Assembly: GCA_012064385.1 (NCBI GenBank)
Contig: QRDG01001738.1
Location: 62,001 to 126,000 of the forward strand
Origin: Puccinellia tenuiflora
Taxonomy: Eukaryota > Streptophyta > Magnoliopsida > Poales > Poaceae
Length of the DNA: 64,000 nt
Direction: 5' to 3'
Shown here one piece after another: positions 23,587-35,100 of the stretch. How positions within the stretch are numbered: the stretch's first letter is position 1; every line of letters starts with the position of its first letter. The notes beneath the pieces are model-generated. The model did not search any database and was not told the DNA's origin. It saw only the letters and a program-made list of their open reading frames with translations. Both the position numbers and the translations under genes were made by a program.

Positions 23587-24796
23587 CACTAGTAGGAAAA
23601 TGCTTACCCGTGGCGCACCAAAATTGCTTACCCGTGGCGCAGGGGCCTGCGCCACTGATTGCCACGCCACGGGTAATTTTTAGCCGTGGCGCAGGTGTCC
23701 CGGTGCGCCACGGGTAACAAATTAGCCGTGGCGCACCTCTACACCCTGCGCCACGGCTAACGTGCGCCACGGGTAGGACATTATATGCGCCACGGCTATG
23801 CGTTCCAAGAAATAAAAAAAAACTGCCCGCCCGCCGCCGGGGTCGCGCATGGACCACGGGGACGAGGAGGCTCGGGCTACCCGCCGGCCACCAGATCCTC
23901 CTCGCGGGACGCCGCGGCGCCGGGGCCTTCGAGCTTGTCATCCACTAGGACGGGGACGAGGAGCTTCGCCGCCGTCAGATGTTTCCTCTGCGTCGCCGTG
24001 CTCCTTGTCGACCAGGACGCGCACGCGGGGGGCGTCGTCTTCCTCGCCGGTGGACTACGGTCCTCGTTTGCCGCTCGCTCACCATGCCACCTCTGTCCTC
24101 GTCCGCCGCTCGCTCACCGTGCCACCTCCGTCCTCGTCCGCCGCTATAGGGCCTCGACCCGGGGGACTCGTACACGCGGGGAGGCTTCCCACCGGCCGCC
24201 AGCGAGTGGGCTCCTGCTAGGCCGCACACTCTCCGCGCCGCCTCCATCCTCATTCGCCGTTGCAGGGCCTCGACCCGGGGAACTCGTACGTACGGGGAGG
24301 CTTCCCACCGGCCGCCGTTGAGGAGGCTTTGCTTCCTTCGCGTCCGCACAACACGGCGGCGGCCAACCTGCCGCACGGACATGAAGGGGCACACAGGAGC
24401 TCACAGGTGCGGCAGAGTGGAGAGGATAAGGTGCATCCAGGCTTATCGGTATGAGAGGATAAGGTTGCGAACGATTGGATCTGGATGTGGGATCTGGTAA
24501 AAACGAAAAGTTGGACGGACCCACACATACCCGCGGTGCACGGGAAAGCTACTGCGCCTCTAGTAGTTAGCTAGTCGTGGCGCTGATTTATATGGTGCGC
24601 CACGGGTATGGGTGCGCATCCCGGCCGCCCAGATCCAAACTTAGCCGTGCCGCAGCATGCCAACCGCTGCGCCACGGCTAAGTCCTTAGCCGTGGCGCAG
24701 CCTCGGACGATGCGTCACGAATACTTAGCCGTGGCGCACATTGTGCGCGGTGCGCCATGGCTACTTGAGCCACCTATAGGCCTTTTCCTACTAGTG
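23587..24796. mobile_element. Short GC-rich CACTA C nested in LTR B
   Basis: The ends are CACTAGTAGGAAAATGC and the inverted TTTTCCTACTAGTG. The flanks are GGG and CGG, an imperfect 3-bp duplication. Its subterminal motif is different from the other CACTAs in the window: TTAGCCGTGGCGCA and TGCGCCACGGGTAA, repeated at both ends (23605-23800 and 24570-24770). The core (23830-24400) is GC-rich with tandem duplications and no recognisable transposase, so it is non-autonomous. Confidence 0.85.
24085..24320. repeat. Tandem duplications in the core of CACTA C
   Basis: CACC(A/G)TGCCACCTC(T/C)GTCCTC is repeated about 45 bp apart (near 24080 and 24117). GGGCCTCGACCCGGGG to CTTCCCACCGGCCGCC is repeated about 117 bp apart (near 24148 and 24266). 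The open frames here follow from these repeats and high GC. Confidence 0.75.
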
Positions 24797-25571
24797 CGGT
24801 ACATAATATGCATCTATTTTCATAACTGAAACAAAACAATTGCAATCTCAAACATATATTAACTCATAAAGAGATCCACCACAAAGGAATTACATAGATG
24901 ACCGTAATCATGTTCGGCAGCTCATACGGTGCTAATTAGTGAAGCTCAAAGAGAGGAGAGATACATAAGCTACTTCCACAAACCCATGGTCCAGGGGTGG
25001 ACTACTCCCTCTTGATCATGGAGACGGTGGAGATGTCGTTGGGGGAGATGGAGACCACGCCGGCAGCGCCCTGCTAGAGTTCCCTCCAATCTGCAGCTCC
25101 AGGTCTCTGTTTCGGTGTTTCTGTGTTTCGGCGGTGCTCTCTTTTGGAAAACGTCGGGGGACTATTTTTATAGTCATTTTTAGGTCAAAAGGAAGCTTCA
25201 GGAAGAAAGATCGACGGAAACGGAGCCACGAGGGCCAAGTTGGTGGGCCCCACGCGGCCGCGTGGGCCCCCCTCTTTTGGCCTTCGTGCTTCCACTTTTT
25301 CGCTTCCTTCGCTCATACGCCTTCTTCCTTACAAAAAATGATCCCCGTAAATTTCAGGTCATTTGGACGTCGTTTGGGTCCCTGAAACTCAAAAATATAG
25401 AAAATAGGGTTTTCTGCCAAAGCAGGGTTAATTCCAGAAAAATAGGGAAACTGTGAAATATTCCCAAAATCAATAGAAAACAATGATATAACCCTTATAT
25501 GATGCAAATATGATTGAAATATAAGTAATATAATGCAAAGTTCATGTATGCATTTTACATGCATCACCCAT

Positions 25572-25939
25572 CTATCCAAGGGTTAGCAACTTCATCCTTT
25601 CTTCCGGCGTTGCTAATTTAGCTCATTTCATAACTAGTTTAGCTCATTTCATTTTTCTAGTGCTAGCTAGGTGTTTGAAGAAATGTCTAAGTTAGGGAGT
25701 TCATTTGTTTTATATGCAATTTGATCTCAAATTAAAGTATTATTTGTGGGTTTTAGTGTCGTCCCGTCCCCTTCCTGACCACTGTCGATCGGCCGCGCCG
25801 TCCCGTCGCCAGCACCAACTTGGTGAGCCTCTTGTTTTTTATCTTTAAAAAAAATCTTACTTGTATGATTTAGGTGCATAGTTATTACTTGTATAATTTT
25901 TCTTACACTTGTATTATTGTTTGTTATATGTATAGTGCC
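25572..25939 (+). other. 5' untranslated/leader region of CACTA A
   Basis: The stretch between insertion B and the first reading frame includes the GC-rich block GTCCCGTCCCCTTCCTGACC (25762), which I recall from leaders of wheat CACTA elements. GT-rich possible splice donors occur (for example after CTTG at 25821). No ORF. Confidence 0.4.
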
Positions 25940-26377
25940 ATGACTTTGATATCCGTTCCCGTCGGCCCTTGTCCGGTCTATGATTCGGATGTGGTATATT
26001 ATCTTTTATAACTATTTGTTTCATTTCATGTTTATGACAATTATGCCGACCAACACTTGACATAGATATTTTTATCTAGGAGGTATATGAACAGGAAATT
26101 TCAACCGACCCTCTTGTCAAGAAGTTAAATTTAGTTGAAAAAGAAGACGATGATTTGAAAGAAAAATTGAAAAAAAATTGAAGAAGAGAAGATGAAATTG
26201 GAGTTGTATCTTGCCGATGTCGTCGATGATTACAAGATCAAGATGGATGCAATGCTCTTGAAAATTAGAAAATATGCCATTAATAAAGAGGCTTGGTATC
26301 ATTATGTTGTTGGGTCAATGATTACCTTAGTTGTGATTTTGATCGCAGGTGTTGTTGCATTTAAATGCATTAGATAG
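25940..26377 (+). pseudogene. Small CACTA ORF: coiled coil plus C-terminal membrane segment (one frameshift)
   Basis: I infer two exons. Exon 1 (25940-25993) starts with ATG and ends at a GT donor. Exon 2 starts at 26080 after TTATCTAG. Together they give about 115 codons: a Glu/Lys-rich coiled-coil stretch (near EKEDDDLKEKLKK), a DVVDDYKIKMDAM segment, then KEAWYHYVVG and a hydrophobic helix GSMITLVVILIAGVVAF ending with a short basic tail and stop. One extra A in the A-run at about 26168-26176 shifts the frame, so this copy is broken. It lies directly upstream of TNP2 in the same orientation. It has no known function and is not part of the classical En/Spm gene set. Confidence 0.6.
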
Positions 26378-26537
26378 TTGTATGTTAGTTTCAATGTATG
26401 TTTCATGAGAACTATGTATTACATTTGGTCACTACTCTACTTTGGTTTTAATGTGATGATCATGTATTAATTAATTTGGTCACTTCTCTATTCATGATGT
26501 TGTGCGTAATGATTTTTGATATACTTATATAATGCAG

Positions 26538-27836
26538 ATGAGTCGGCAATGGATGTACGCTGACCGACGCAGTCCCCAGTTCATTAATGGCATGCATGAT
26601 TTTCTCTGTGTGGCTGAGACAAACAAGCGGAATGGTTTTATCAGTTGTCCATGTAGTGTTTGTAAGAATACGAAGGATTACTCTTGCTCAAAAACCCTTC
26701 ACGTCCACCTGTTGCAGTCCGGTTTCATATCCAGCTATAATTGTTGGACCAAACACGGAGAAACAGGGGTTATAATGGAACACAATGAATAAGAAGAGGA
26801 TGATTACAACTATCATATGTTCACTGCACACGGTGGTACTATAATGGGGGAAGACGAAGCTGGAGAAGAGGCCATTGTTGATGAGCCCGATTATGATCTT
26901 CGTCGGGCCATTCTTGATGCACAGATAAACTGCGAAAGTGAAAACGAGAGGTTGAAGTTGGAGCACATGTTAGAGGATCACAAAAAATTGTTGTACCCAA
27001 ATTGCGAAGAGACCAGAAAAGGTTGGGTACCACACTGGAATTGCTGCAATGGAAGGCAGAGAATGTTGTATCTGACAAGGGATTTGAAAAGTTGCTGACA
27101 ATATTAAAGAAGATGCTTCCAAAGGATAACGAAATACCCCTAGTATGTACGAAGCAAGGAAGGTGGTCTGCCCCTCTAGGATTAGAGGTGTAGAAGATAT
27201 ATGCATGCATTAATGATGACATCCTCTACCGCGGTGAGGAGTACGAGAATTTGAATGCATACCCGGTATGCGGTGCATTGCGGTATAAGATCAGACGAGA
27301 CGACCCTGGTGATGTTGAGGGCGAGAGCCCCAGGAAGAGGGTTCCTGCCAAGGTGATATGGTATGCTCCTATAATACCATGATTGAAACGTTTGTTCCAA
27401 AACAAAGAGCATGCCAAGTTGTTGTGATGGCACAAAGAAGACCGTAAGAAAGACATGATGCTGAGACCCCCCGCTGATGGGTCGCAGTGGAGAAAATCAA
27501 CAGAGAGTTCAACGACTTTGCAGGTGATGCAAGGAACTTAAGGTTTGGTCTAAGTACAGATGGCATGAATCCTTTTGGGGAGCAGAGCTGCAGTCATAGC
27601 ACCTGGCCTGTGACTCTATGTATCTATAACCTCCCTCCTTGGTTGTGCATGAAGCGGAAGTTCATTATGATGCCAGTGCTTATCCAAGGCCCGAAGCAAC
27701 CCGGCAACGACATTGATGTGTACCTGAGGCCATTAGTTGAAGAACTTTTATAGTTGTGGCGTGAAGAAGGTGTACGTGTGTGGGATGAGCACAAACAGGA
27801 GGAATTTGACCTACGAGCGTTGCTGTTTGTAACCAT
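26538..27836 (+). pseudogene. TNP2-like CACTA transposase, 5' part (CACTA A)
   Basis: The ATG follows a CAG acceptor-like site. The first segment (26538-26792) has the N-terminal transposase-associated domain with the CPCSVC zinc-ligand-like motif and YNCWTKHGE. The rest continues in broken frames: an acidic region, LTILKKMLPKDNEIP, then the Transposase_21 core beginning with LSTDGMNPFGEQ (about 27550) and DVYLRPLVEELL. Stops and frameshifts (for example near 26790, 27095, 27193 and 27752) rule out function. The coding sequence is cut at 27836 by retrotransposon D and resumes at 47275. The copy in CACTA E is close enough to allow alignment by eye. Confidence 0.88.
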
Positions 27837-29437
27837 TGATACGTCTCAAACGTATCTATAATTTTTGAGTGATCCATGCTAGTTTTGTGATATTGTCACA
27901 TGTTTTTACTGTCATTTATATCGTTTTATGCATTTTGTCAGACTAACCTATTGACAAGATGCCCAGTGCCAGTTCCCTGTTTTTGCTGTCTTTTTGTTTC
28001 AGAAATTTACTTCTGGAAATATTCTCGGAACGCACTGGAAATTTTTGAGGATTTTTTATTTGCCACGACGAAGTACCAGTCCGAAGGAGAGCCGGAGGGG
28101 AGGCCCACAGGGCAGAGGCGGCCCCCTGCCGCGGCCTAGGGGTGACCCGCGGGTGGGGCCCGCCCCTGCTCCTGGGACCTCACCTCGCGGCCCTCCGACG
28201 CCTATAAAATGCCTTTTAACCTAAAAACGTCGAGGCGGCCATTATTTTCCAGAAACTCGACCCCGACGCACCGTCACCGAAAACCCTAGTTCGGGGTCCA
28301 ATCTGAAGCTGATCCCGGCACTCTGCCGGAGGGGAGATCAATCCCGGAGGGCTCTTCATCGCCATGCCTTCCTCCGGGATGATTTGTGAGTAGTCTCACC
28401 TTGGACTACAGGTCCATGGCAGTAGCTAGTTGGTAGTCTCTCTCTCTTGTGCTTCATGTCTTATGATCTTGTGAGCTGTCTAACATGATCAAGATCGATT
28501 ATTGTAATGCTATGTGTGTTTGCTAGGATCCGATGGATTATGAAGTTATGTTCAGATTGTGCATGATTCTTATATGAGTAATTTATGTTCTTGCATGCTC
28601 TCCGATATGCGTAGTTACTTTGGCCAAGTGATTGTGTGTATCTCCAAGAGAGGGTATTTATGCTAGATAGTGGGTTCATGCCCCCTTTTGTTCCTGGGTA
28701 TGAGTGACAGAAACGTCTAAGGGCGAGGGTGTGCTGTTACTACTAAGAGGAAAACAACGGTGTTAATGTCTATTTTGATATTAGTATTGCTTACTTCATG
28801 CACTTTACTTAATGCAATTGTCTGTTGCTTGCAACTTAATACCGTTGGGTGACAGGTTGGATAGCGATCCCACGGTGGACTTTTTAGGCAAAGACACAGT
28901 TGGACTCAACGGTCTTTGTTCCTTGTCGTGATGCCTCCATAAATATTATCATGTCCTTTTTGTAATAGCTAAATTGGGTTTGTGTCATGATCTTGTCAAT
29001 TGCCTAGCTGTAATTCGTTCACCCATCACATGCATATTTTATTTACTTGAGAGACTCCACTAGTGAACCCATGGCCCCCGGTCCATATTTTTACATTGTT
29101 TTCAACCTCATTTACTTGCTTTTATTCATCTTTATTCCTCTGGTCACTTTTCATATTTTATCTATTTCATCATACAATTAACCGCTTTGTGTTCTGCGAG
29201 ACCGGAGAGATTGACAACCTCTCCGCCGTTGGGGACAAAGTATTTGGTTGAGTGTGTGCAGGTCCATGTCTATTGAAGGTATCCCTAAGCGCCAGAGATC
29301 TTCAACATTCACCTCGTTGTTGATTTCAAAGTCCTACTGGTTCGATAAACCTCGGTTCTTAATTGAGGGAAAACTGCTACTAGCTACAATTCCGCCTTCG
29401 CTTGGGGCACCACCCAACTTATCAATATCCACCATCA
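27837..29437 (+). repeat. 5' LTR of retrotransposon D
   Basis: TG...CA ends; 1601 bp. A TATA-like CCTATAAAATGCC lies at 28200-28212, followed by a GC-rich leader, consistent with a U3/R boundary about 360 bp into the LTR. The 3' copy keeps this box as CCTATAAAATCCC. Confidence 0.92.
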
Positions 29438-29447
29438 AGCAGTTTTC

Positions 29448-29465
29448 TGGCGCCGTTGCCGGGGA
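29448..29465 (+). promoter_or_regulatory. Primer-binding site, complementary to tRNA-Asp(GTC)
   Basis: TGGCGCCGTTGCCGGGGA, 10 bases after the 5' LTR, is the exact complement of the last 18 bases of plant tRNA-Asp(GTC) including CCA. tRNA-Asp priming is known for Athila and related Gypsy elements. Confidence 0.88.
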
Positions 29466-29629
29466 CTTTGGAGCTACAGCAAGGGGAGTCTCATACTCTC
29501 AATCTCTTTACTTTGTTTTTGTCTTGCTTGCTTTATATCTCATTTAGTTTATTTTCCTGTTTCAAAATTTTAAAACCCAAAAAAATTAGTGTAGTCTTTA
29601 TTCCTGTCTTATTATTTTATCTTATCGTT

Positions 29630-31048
29630 ATGTCTTCTACTGAAAACACCAAGTTATGTGACTTTACTAGCACTAATAACAATTATTTTATATGCTCTCC
29701 AATTGCTCCACCTGCTACTAAAGTGGAATTTTATGAAATTAAGCCTGCCTTGCTAAATCTTGTTATGAAAGAGCAATTTTCTGGTGCTAGTACTGATGAT
29801 GCCGCCTCTCATTTAAATAACTTTGTTGAGTTATGTGATATGCAAAAGTATAAAGAGGTAGAAAGTGACATCATAAAACTGAAACTTTTCCCTTTCTCTT
29901 TGAGAGGGAGAGCAAAAGAATGGTTATTGTCTTTGCCTAAAAATAGCACTGATTCTTGGATTAAATGCAAAGATGCTTTTATTGGAAAATATTATCCACC
30001 TGCTAAAATCATACAACTAAGGAGTAACATTATGAACTTTAGACAATTTGATAATGAACATGTTGCTCAAGCTTGGGAGAGAATGAAATCTATGGTTAAG
30101 AATTGTCCCATGCATGGATTAACTATGTGGATGGTTATCCAAACTTTTTATGCAGGGTTGAATTTTTCTTCAAGGAACCTTTTGGACACGCCCGCGGGAG
30201 GAACCTTCATGTCCACAACATTAGGTTCAGCAACTAAACTCTTGGATGAGATGATGACAAATTATTCACAATGGCACACCGAACGAGTTCCAAGTGGTAA
30301 GAAGGTAAATTCTGTTGAGGAAATCTCCTCCTTGAGTGATAAGGTTGATATGATTATGTCTATGATTGCTACCAATCAGTCCAATATTGATCCTAATAAT
30401 GTCCCACTTGCTTCATTAATTGCCCAAGAAAAGGATCAAGTTGATGTTAATTTTCTCAATAGAAACAACTTCAACAATAATGCTTATCGAAATAATTTTG
30501 GTGGTAACAACTATGATCTTGAAAATGTTTTAAAGGAATTTTAAAGGATGTGTCCTCTGATCTTGTTGACTAGTAAGAATTTTAAAGGATGTGTCCTCTG
30601 ATCTTGTTGACTAGTATGAATGTGTCCTCTGATCTTGTTGATCTTGGTGATCAAGTTGACTAGTAAGAATGTGTCCTCTGATCTTGAAAATGTTTTAAAG
30701 GAATTTATCACTTCGCAAAAAGCGTTTAACAAAATTGTTGAAGAGAAGTTGGAAAAATTGGATAGTCTAGTCTCTAAAGTAGACGTTCTTACTAATGATG
30801 TTGAAATTTTGAAAATTAGAACCACTCCAAATCAAGACAAACATACTGAATCTTTAAATGCTATCTCTCTTCAAATTAATGAAAATGAAAGGATGATGGA
30901 TCTCTTGAAAGCTAGGTGGGAAAGAGAGGCTGAAGAAGCTAGAATTGCTGAAATGAATAGGAAAAATGTTAATGTTTATACTATCCAAACCACTAAAGAG
31001 GATCCTGCTAGTTTATTTAAAGATGATGAAATTGATTTTGATAATTGA
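29630..31048 (+). pseudogene. Gag polyprotein of retrotransposon D (interrupted)
   Basis: The ATG at 29630 starts a frame of 304 codons, stopping at 30544. It resumes in the same frame around 30680 and runs to 31048. The first part holds the Retrotrans_gag domain (about residues 40-170, with LFPFSLRGRAKEWLLSLP and a W-rich QAWERMKSM segment), matching Athila-type gag. By family knowledge gag forms the virus-like particle. The second part is coiled-coil-like. A 165-bp in-frame local duplication (30515-30680), containing four copies of TGTGTCCTCTGATCTT, introduces the stop. Without it the frame would be open for about 418 codons. Confidence 0.85.
30515..30695 (+). repeat. Micro-tandem expansion inside gag
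   Basis: GATCTTGAAAATGTTTTAAAGGAATT occurs at 30515 and 30680. Between them are repeated units TGTGTCCTCTGATCTTGTTG and ACTAGTA(A/T)GAAT. The insertion is exactly 165 bp, a multiple of three, but brings an in-frame TAA. Confidence 0.9.
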
Positions 31049-31225
31049 AATCTTACTGAAGTAATTAAGTTCCTACAAAAACTTGCTAAGACACCGGGTG
31101 CTAGTAAAATAAATCTTGCCTTTACCAAACACATTACCGATGCTCTTATCAAGGCTAGGGAAGAAAAACTAAAGTTTGAAACCTCTATCCCTAGGAAGTT
31201 AGAATATGGTTGGTAACCCACTATT

Positions 31226-31551
31226 AAGATGAAAATAAATGACTTTGATTGCAATGCTTTATGTGATCTTGGTGCAAGTGTTTCCGTTATGCCTAAAAGT
31301 TTCTATGATATGCTTGATTTAAATCCTTTGGAAGAGTGCTATTTAAATGTTCATCTTGCTGATTCTTCTAAAAAGAAACCTTTGGGTAGAGTTGATGATG
31401 TCCTTATTGTTGTTAATGATAATTATGTTCCCATTGATTTTATTTTATGGATATTGAGTGCAATGCTTCTTGTCCTATTATTTTGGGAAGTCCGTTTTTG
31501 AGAACTGTTGGTGCTATTATTGATATGAAAGAGGGAAATATAAAGTTTTAG
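31226..31551 (+). pseudogene. Retropepsin-like aspartic protease remnant of D
   Basis: The core motif CDLGASVSVMP (near 31262-31294) is the D-x-G-A-S active site of Athila-type proteases. The second half, CNASCPIILGSPFLRT, is in another frame after a 1-base shift near 31450, then stops at 31551. A further stop precedes the domain (31214-31216). The sequence that should lead into reverse transcriptase is absent, and CACTA E begins 64 bp downstream. Confidence 0.8.
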
Positions 31552-31664
31552 TTCCCCCTTAAAAAAGGGATGGAACACTTCCCTAGAAAGAGAAAGAAGC
31601 TTCCTTTTGAATCACACTAGTAGAAAAATGGTCTTTGGGAAAGCCAGAAAAAGGCATTAGGCCC

Positions 31665-31890
31665 GGTTCCCATACAAACCAGGACCAATGCCTGGCATTG
31701 GTCCCGGTTCGAGTTGCCAGGAGCCCATGGAGCATTGGTCCCGGTTCGGTTGGGGACATTCGTCCCGGTTCGTGGCACGAACCGGGACCAAAGCTGTCGC
31801 GGAGGCTTTGGTCCCGGTTCGTGCCACGAACCGGGACTAATGCCCGAGCTTTGATCCCGGTTCGTGGAACGAACCGGGACTAATGCCCCT
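31665..31890. repeat. Subterminal repeats, 5' end of CACTA E
   Basis: Alternating direct and inverted copies of TTGGTCCCGGTTCGTG and CACGAACCGGGACTAA occur at about 20-40 bp spacing. Several pairs form short perfect hairpins. The 3' counterpart is at 42525-42725. Confidence 0.88.
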
Positions 31891-32177
31891 CCCCTGCCTA
31901 TATACGTACCCCCCCTTCTTCTCTCCTCTGTTATTTTTTTGCTTGGATTGGTGGGAAGTGGGTGCTAGTTTTTTTCCTTTGCCACGCACAAGATGTGTTC
32001 GATGAAATGCCCGAGCCACACTTAAGTTCACACAAAATGATATCCTCGACCGAGGTTAGCAACTTTATCCTTTTCATCTATAATTGATACAGAAATATTG
32101 CATGTGTCGATGTACGGTGGTCATTTTGGTATTCAATATGTTATTCTAATTGTATTTGATAAACTTAATTATATGAT

Positions 32178-35100
32178 ATGCAGATGGATGAACGGCAGCG
32201 ATGGATGTACGGCGACCGACGCAGTTCTGATTTTATTACAGGCCTGCATAAATTTATCCATGTGGCTGAGGCAAACAAATATGATGGTTTTATGCCTTGT
32301 CCATGTGTGGACTGTCGGAACGTTAAGGAGCACTCTTCCTCGAGAACCCTTCAAGGCCACCTGCTTCGGAGAGGTTTCATGCCCAGCTATAATTGTTGGA
32401 CCAAGCACGGAGAAAGAGGGGTTATGATGGAAGACAATGAAAAAGAAAAGGATGATGAGAACTATCCTATGTTCCCTGAAGAATACGGTGATACTGTGAT
32501 GGAAGACAATGAAGAAGAAGGAGGTGAAGAACAACGGGCGTCAGATGAGCCCGATGATGGTCTTGGTCGGGTCATTTCTGATGCAAAACAAGAATGCGAT
32601 ACAGAAAAGGAGAAGCTGAAGTTGGAGGCCATGCTAGAGGATCACAAAAAGTTGCTGTACCCAAATTGCGAAGATGGCAGCACAAAGCTCGGTACCACAC
32701 TGGAATTGCTGAAATGGAAGGCAGAGACTGGTTTATCTGACAAGGGATTTGAGACGTTATTGAAAATAATGAAGCCGAAGCTTCCAAAGGATAACGAATT
32801 GCCCGAGACTACGCACGAAGCAAAGAAGGCTATCTGCCCTCTAGGATTAGATGTGCAGAAGATACATGCATGCATCAATGACTGCATCCTTTACCGCGGT
32901 GAGGAGAACGAGAATTTGGATGCATGTCCGGTATGCACTGCACTGCGGTACAAGATCAGACAAGATGACCCTGGTGATGTTGAGAGCGATGACGAGCCCC
33001 CCAGGAAGAGGATTCCTGCTAAGGTTATGTGGTATGCTCCTATAATACCACGGTTGAAATGTCTGTTCAGAAACAAAGAGCATGCCAGGCTGTTACGATG
33101 GCACAAAGAAGAGCGTAAGAAAGACGGGAAGTTGAGACACCCCGCCGATGGGTCGCAGTGGAGAAAAATCGAGAGAGAGAGTTCTCGGACTTTGCAGGTG
33201 ACGCAAGAAACTTATGGTTTGGTCTAAGTACAGACGGTATGAATCCTTTTGGGGAGCAGAGCTGCAGTCACAGCACCTGGCCCGTGACTCTATGTATCTA
33301 CAACCTTCCTCCTTGGTTGTGCATGAAGCGGAAGTTCATTATGATGCCCGTTCTCATCCAAGGCCCGAAGCAACCCGGCAACGACATTGATGTGTACCTA
33401 AGGCCATTAGTTGATGAACTTTTGCAGTTGTGGGCCATACCAGGTGTACGTGTGTGGGATGAGCACAAACAGATGGAATTTGACCTACGAGCGTTGCTGT
33501 TCGTAACCATAAATGATTGGCCTGCTCTTAGTAACATTTCAGGACAGTCAAACAAGGGATACAACGCATGCACGCACTGTTTAGATAAGACTAAAGGTAC
33601 ATATTTGGAAAAATGTAAGAAGGTCGTGTACCTGGGGTGTCGTCAATTTCTTCCAGGCAGTCATCCCGTAAGAAAGAAAGGCAAGCATTTCAATGGTGAG
33701 GCAGATCACCGGAAGAAGCCTAACCTCCCAGATGGTGATGCTATATTTGGTATGGTCAAGGACATAGAAGTAATCTTTGGAAAGGGTCCTGGCGGTCAAT
33801 CTGTTCCGAAAGACGTCGCTACCGGACACGCGCCCATGTGGAAGAAGAAATCTATATTTTGGGAGCTACCCTATTGGAAAGTCCTAGAGGTCCGGTCTTC
33901 AATCGACGTGATGCACGTGACAAAGAATATTTGCGTGAACCTGCTAGGCTACCTCGGCGTATGAAAGACCCAAATAATAAGTATACGGATAAAGGGCGTC
34001 ATTACTTAAGCAGCTACGCTCTTACGAAAGCAGAGAAGGAAATATTTTTTGAATGCCTGAGCAGTATCAAGGTCCCGGCTGGCTTCTCGTCAAATATAAA
34101 GGGAATAATAAATATGACAGATAAAAAATTCCAAAACCTGAAGTCTCATGATTGCCACGTGATTATGACGCAGTTGCTTCCGATTGCATTGAGGGGGCTT
34201 CTATCGGAAAATGTTCGAGTACCCATTGTGAAGCTATGTGCATTTCTCAATGCAATATCTCAGAAGGTAATCGATCAAGAAAGTCTGACAAGGTTACAGA
34301 AGGATGTGGCCCAATGTCTTGTTAGTTTTGAGTTGGTGTTCCCCCCATCATTTTTCAATATTATGACGCATCTCCTGGTTCACCTAGTCGACGAGATTGC
34401 AATTCTCGGTCCTATATTTCTACACAATATGTTCCCCTTCGAGAGGTTCATGGGAGTCTTGAAGAAATATGTTCATAACCGTGCTAGGCCAGAAGGAAGC
34501 ATCTCCAAAGGCTATGGAACAGAGGAGGTCATTGAGTTTTGTGTTGACTTTATTCCCGACATTAAGTCGATTGGTCTTCCTGAATCGCGGCATGAGGGGA
34601 GACTTAGTGGAAAAGGCACGGTAGTAAAGAAAGCAATGATATGTAGGGACGGGCATTCTTTCACTCAAGCACACTACACAGTTCTACAAAGTTCCACCTT
34701 CGTGGCTCCGTATATCGAGGTACACAAGAATATTGTACGCTCCAAAAACCCAGGGAAGCCTGACTCCTGGATTAAACAAAAACACATGGAGACTTTCGGC
34801 AGTTGGTTGCGATTACATCTCATGAATGACACTGATGTTGGAGATCAACTCTACTTATTGTCCGCGTCACCATCTTCGACTGTATTGACTTTCCAAGGGT
34901 ACGAGATAAATGGGAATACATTTTACACGATCGCCCAAGATAAAAAGAGTACCAACCAAAACAGTGGTGTTCGCTTTGATGCAACATACGAGAATGGACA
35001 AAAGGACACATACTATGGTTACATAGAGGAGATATGGGAACTTGACTATGGACCTACTTTTAAGGTCCCTTTGTTTCGGTGCAGTTGGGTCAACATGAAT

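Larger units (their letters stand above)
22621..25566. mobile_element. Solo-LTR-like insertion B in CACTA A, TSD CCCAT
   Basis: It begins TGATGGCCC and ends ATGCATCA, so it has TGATG...CATCA ends, and CCCAT lies on both sides (22616-22620 and 25567-25571). Removing it restores a continuous A sequence (GGCGGCACCCAT joined to CTATCCAAGGG). Without the nested CACTA C it is about 1.73 kb. No internal gag or pol and no second LTR are present, so a solo LTR is most likely. On the minus strand it reads like a Gypsy LTR, but the family is not identified. Confidence 0.7.

Noticed and set aside
23785..24528. Frames up to 179 codons in CACTA C
   Set aside because: Overlap on both strands, driven by GC and tandem duplication; no transposase or other motif.
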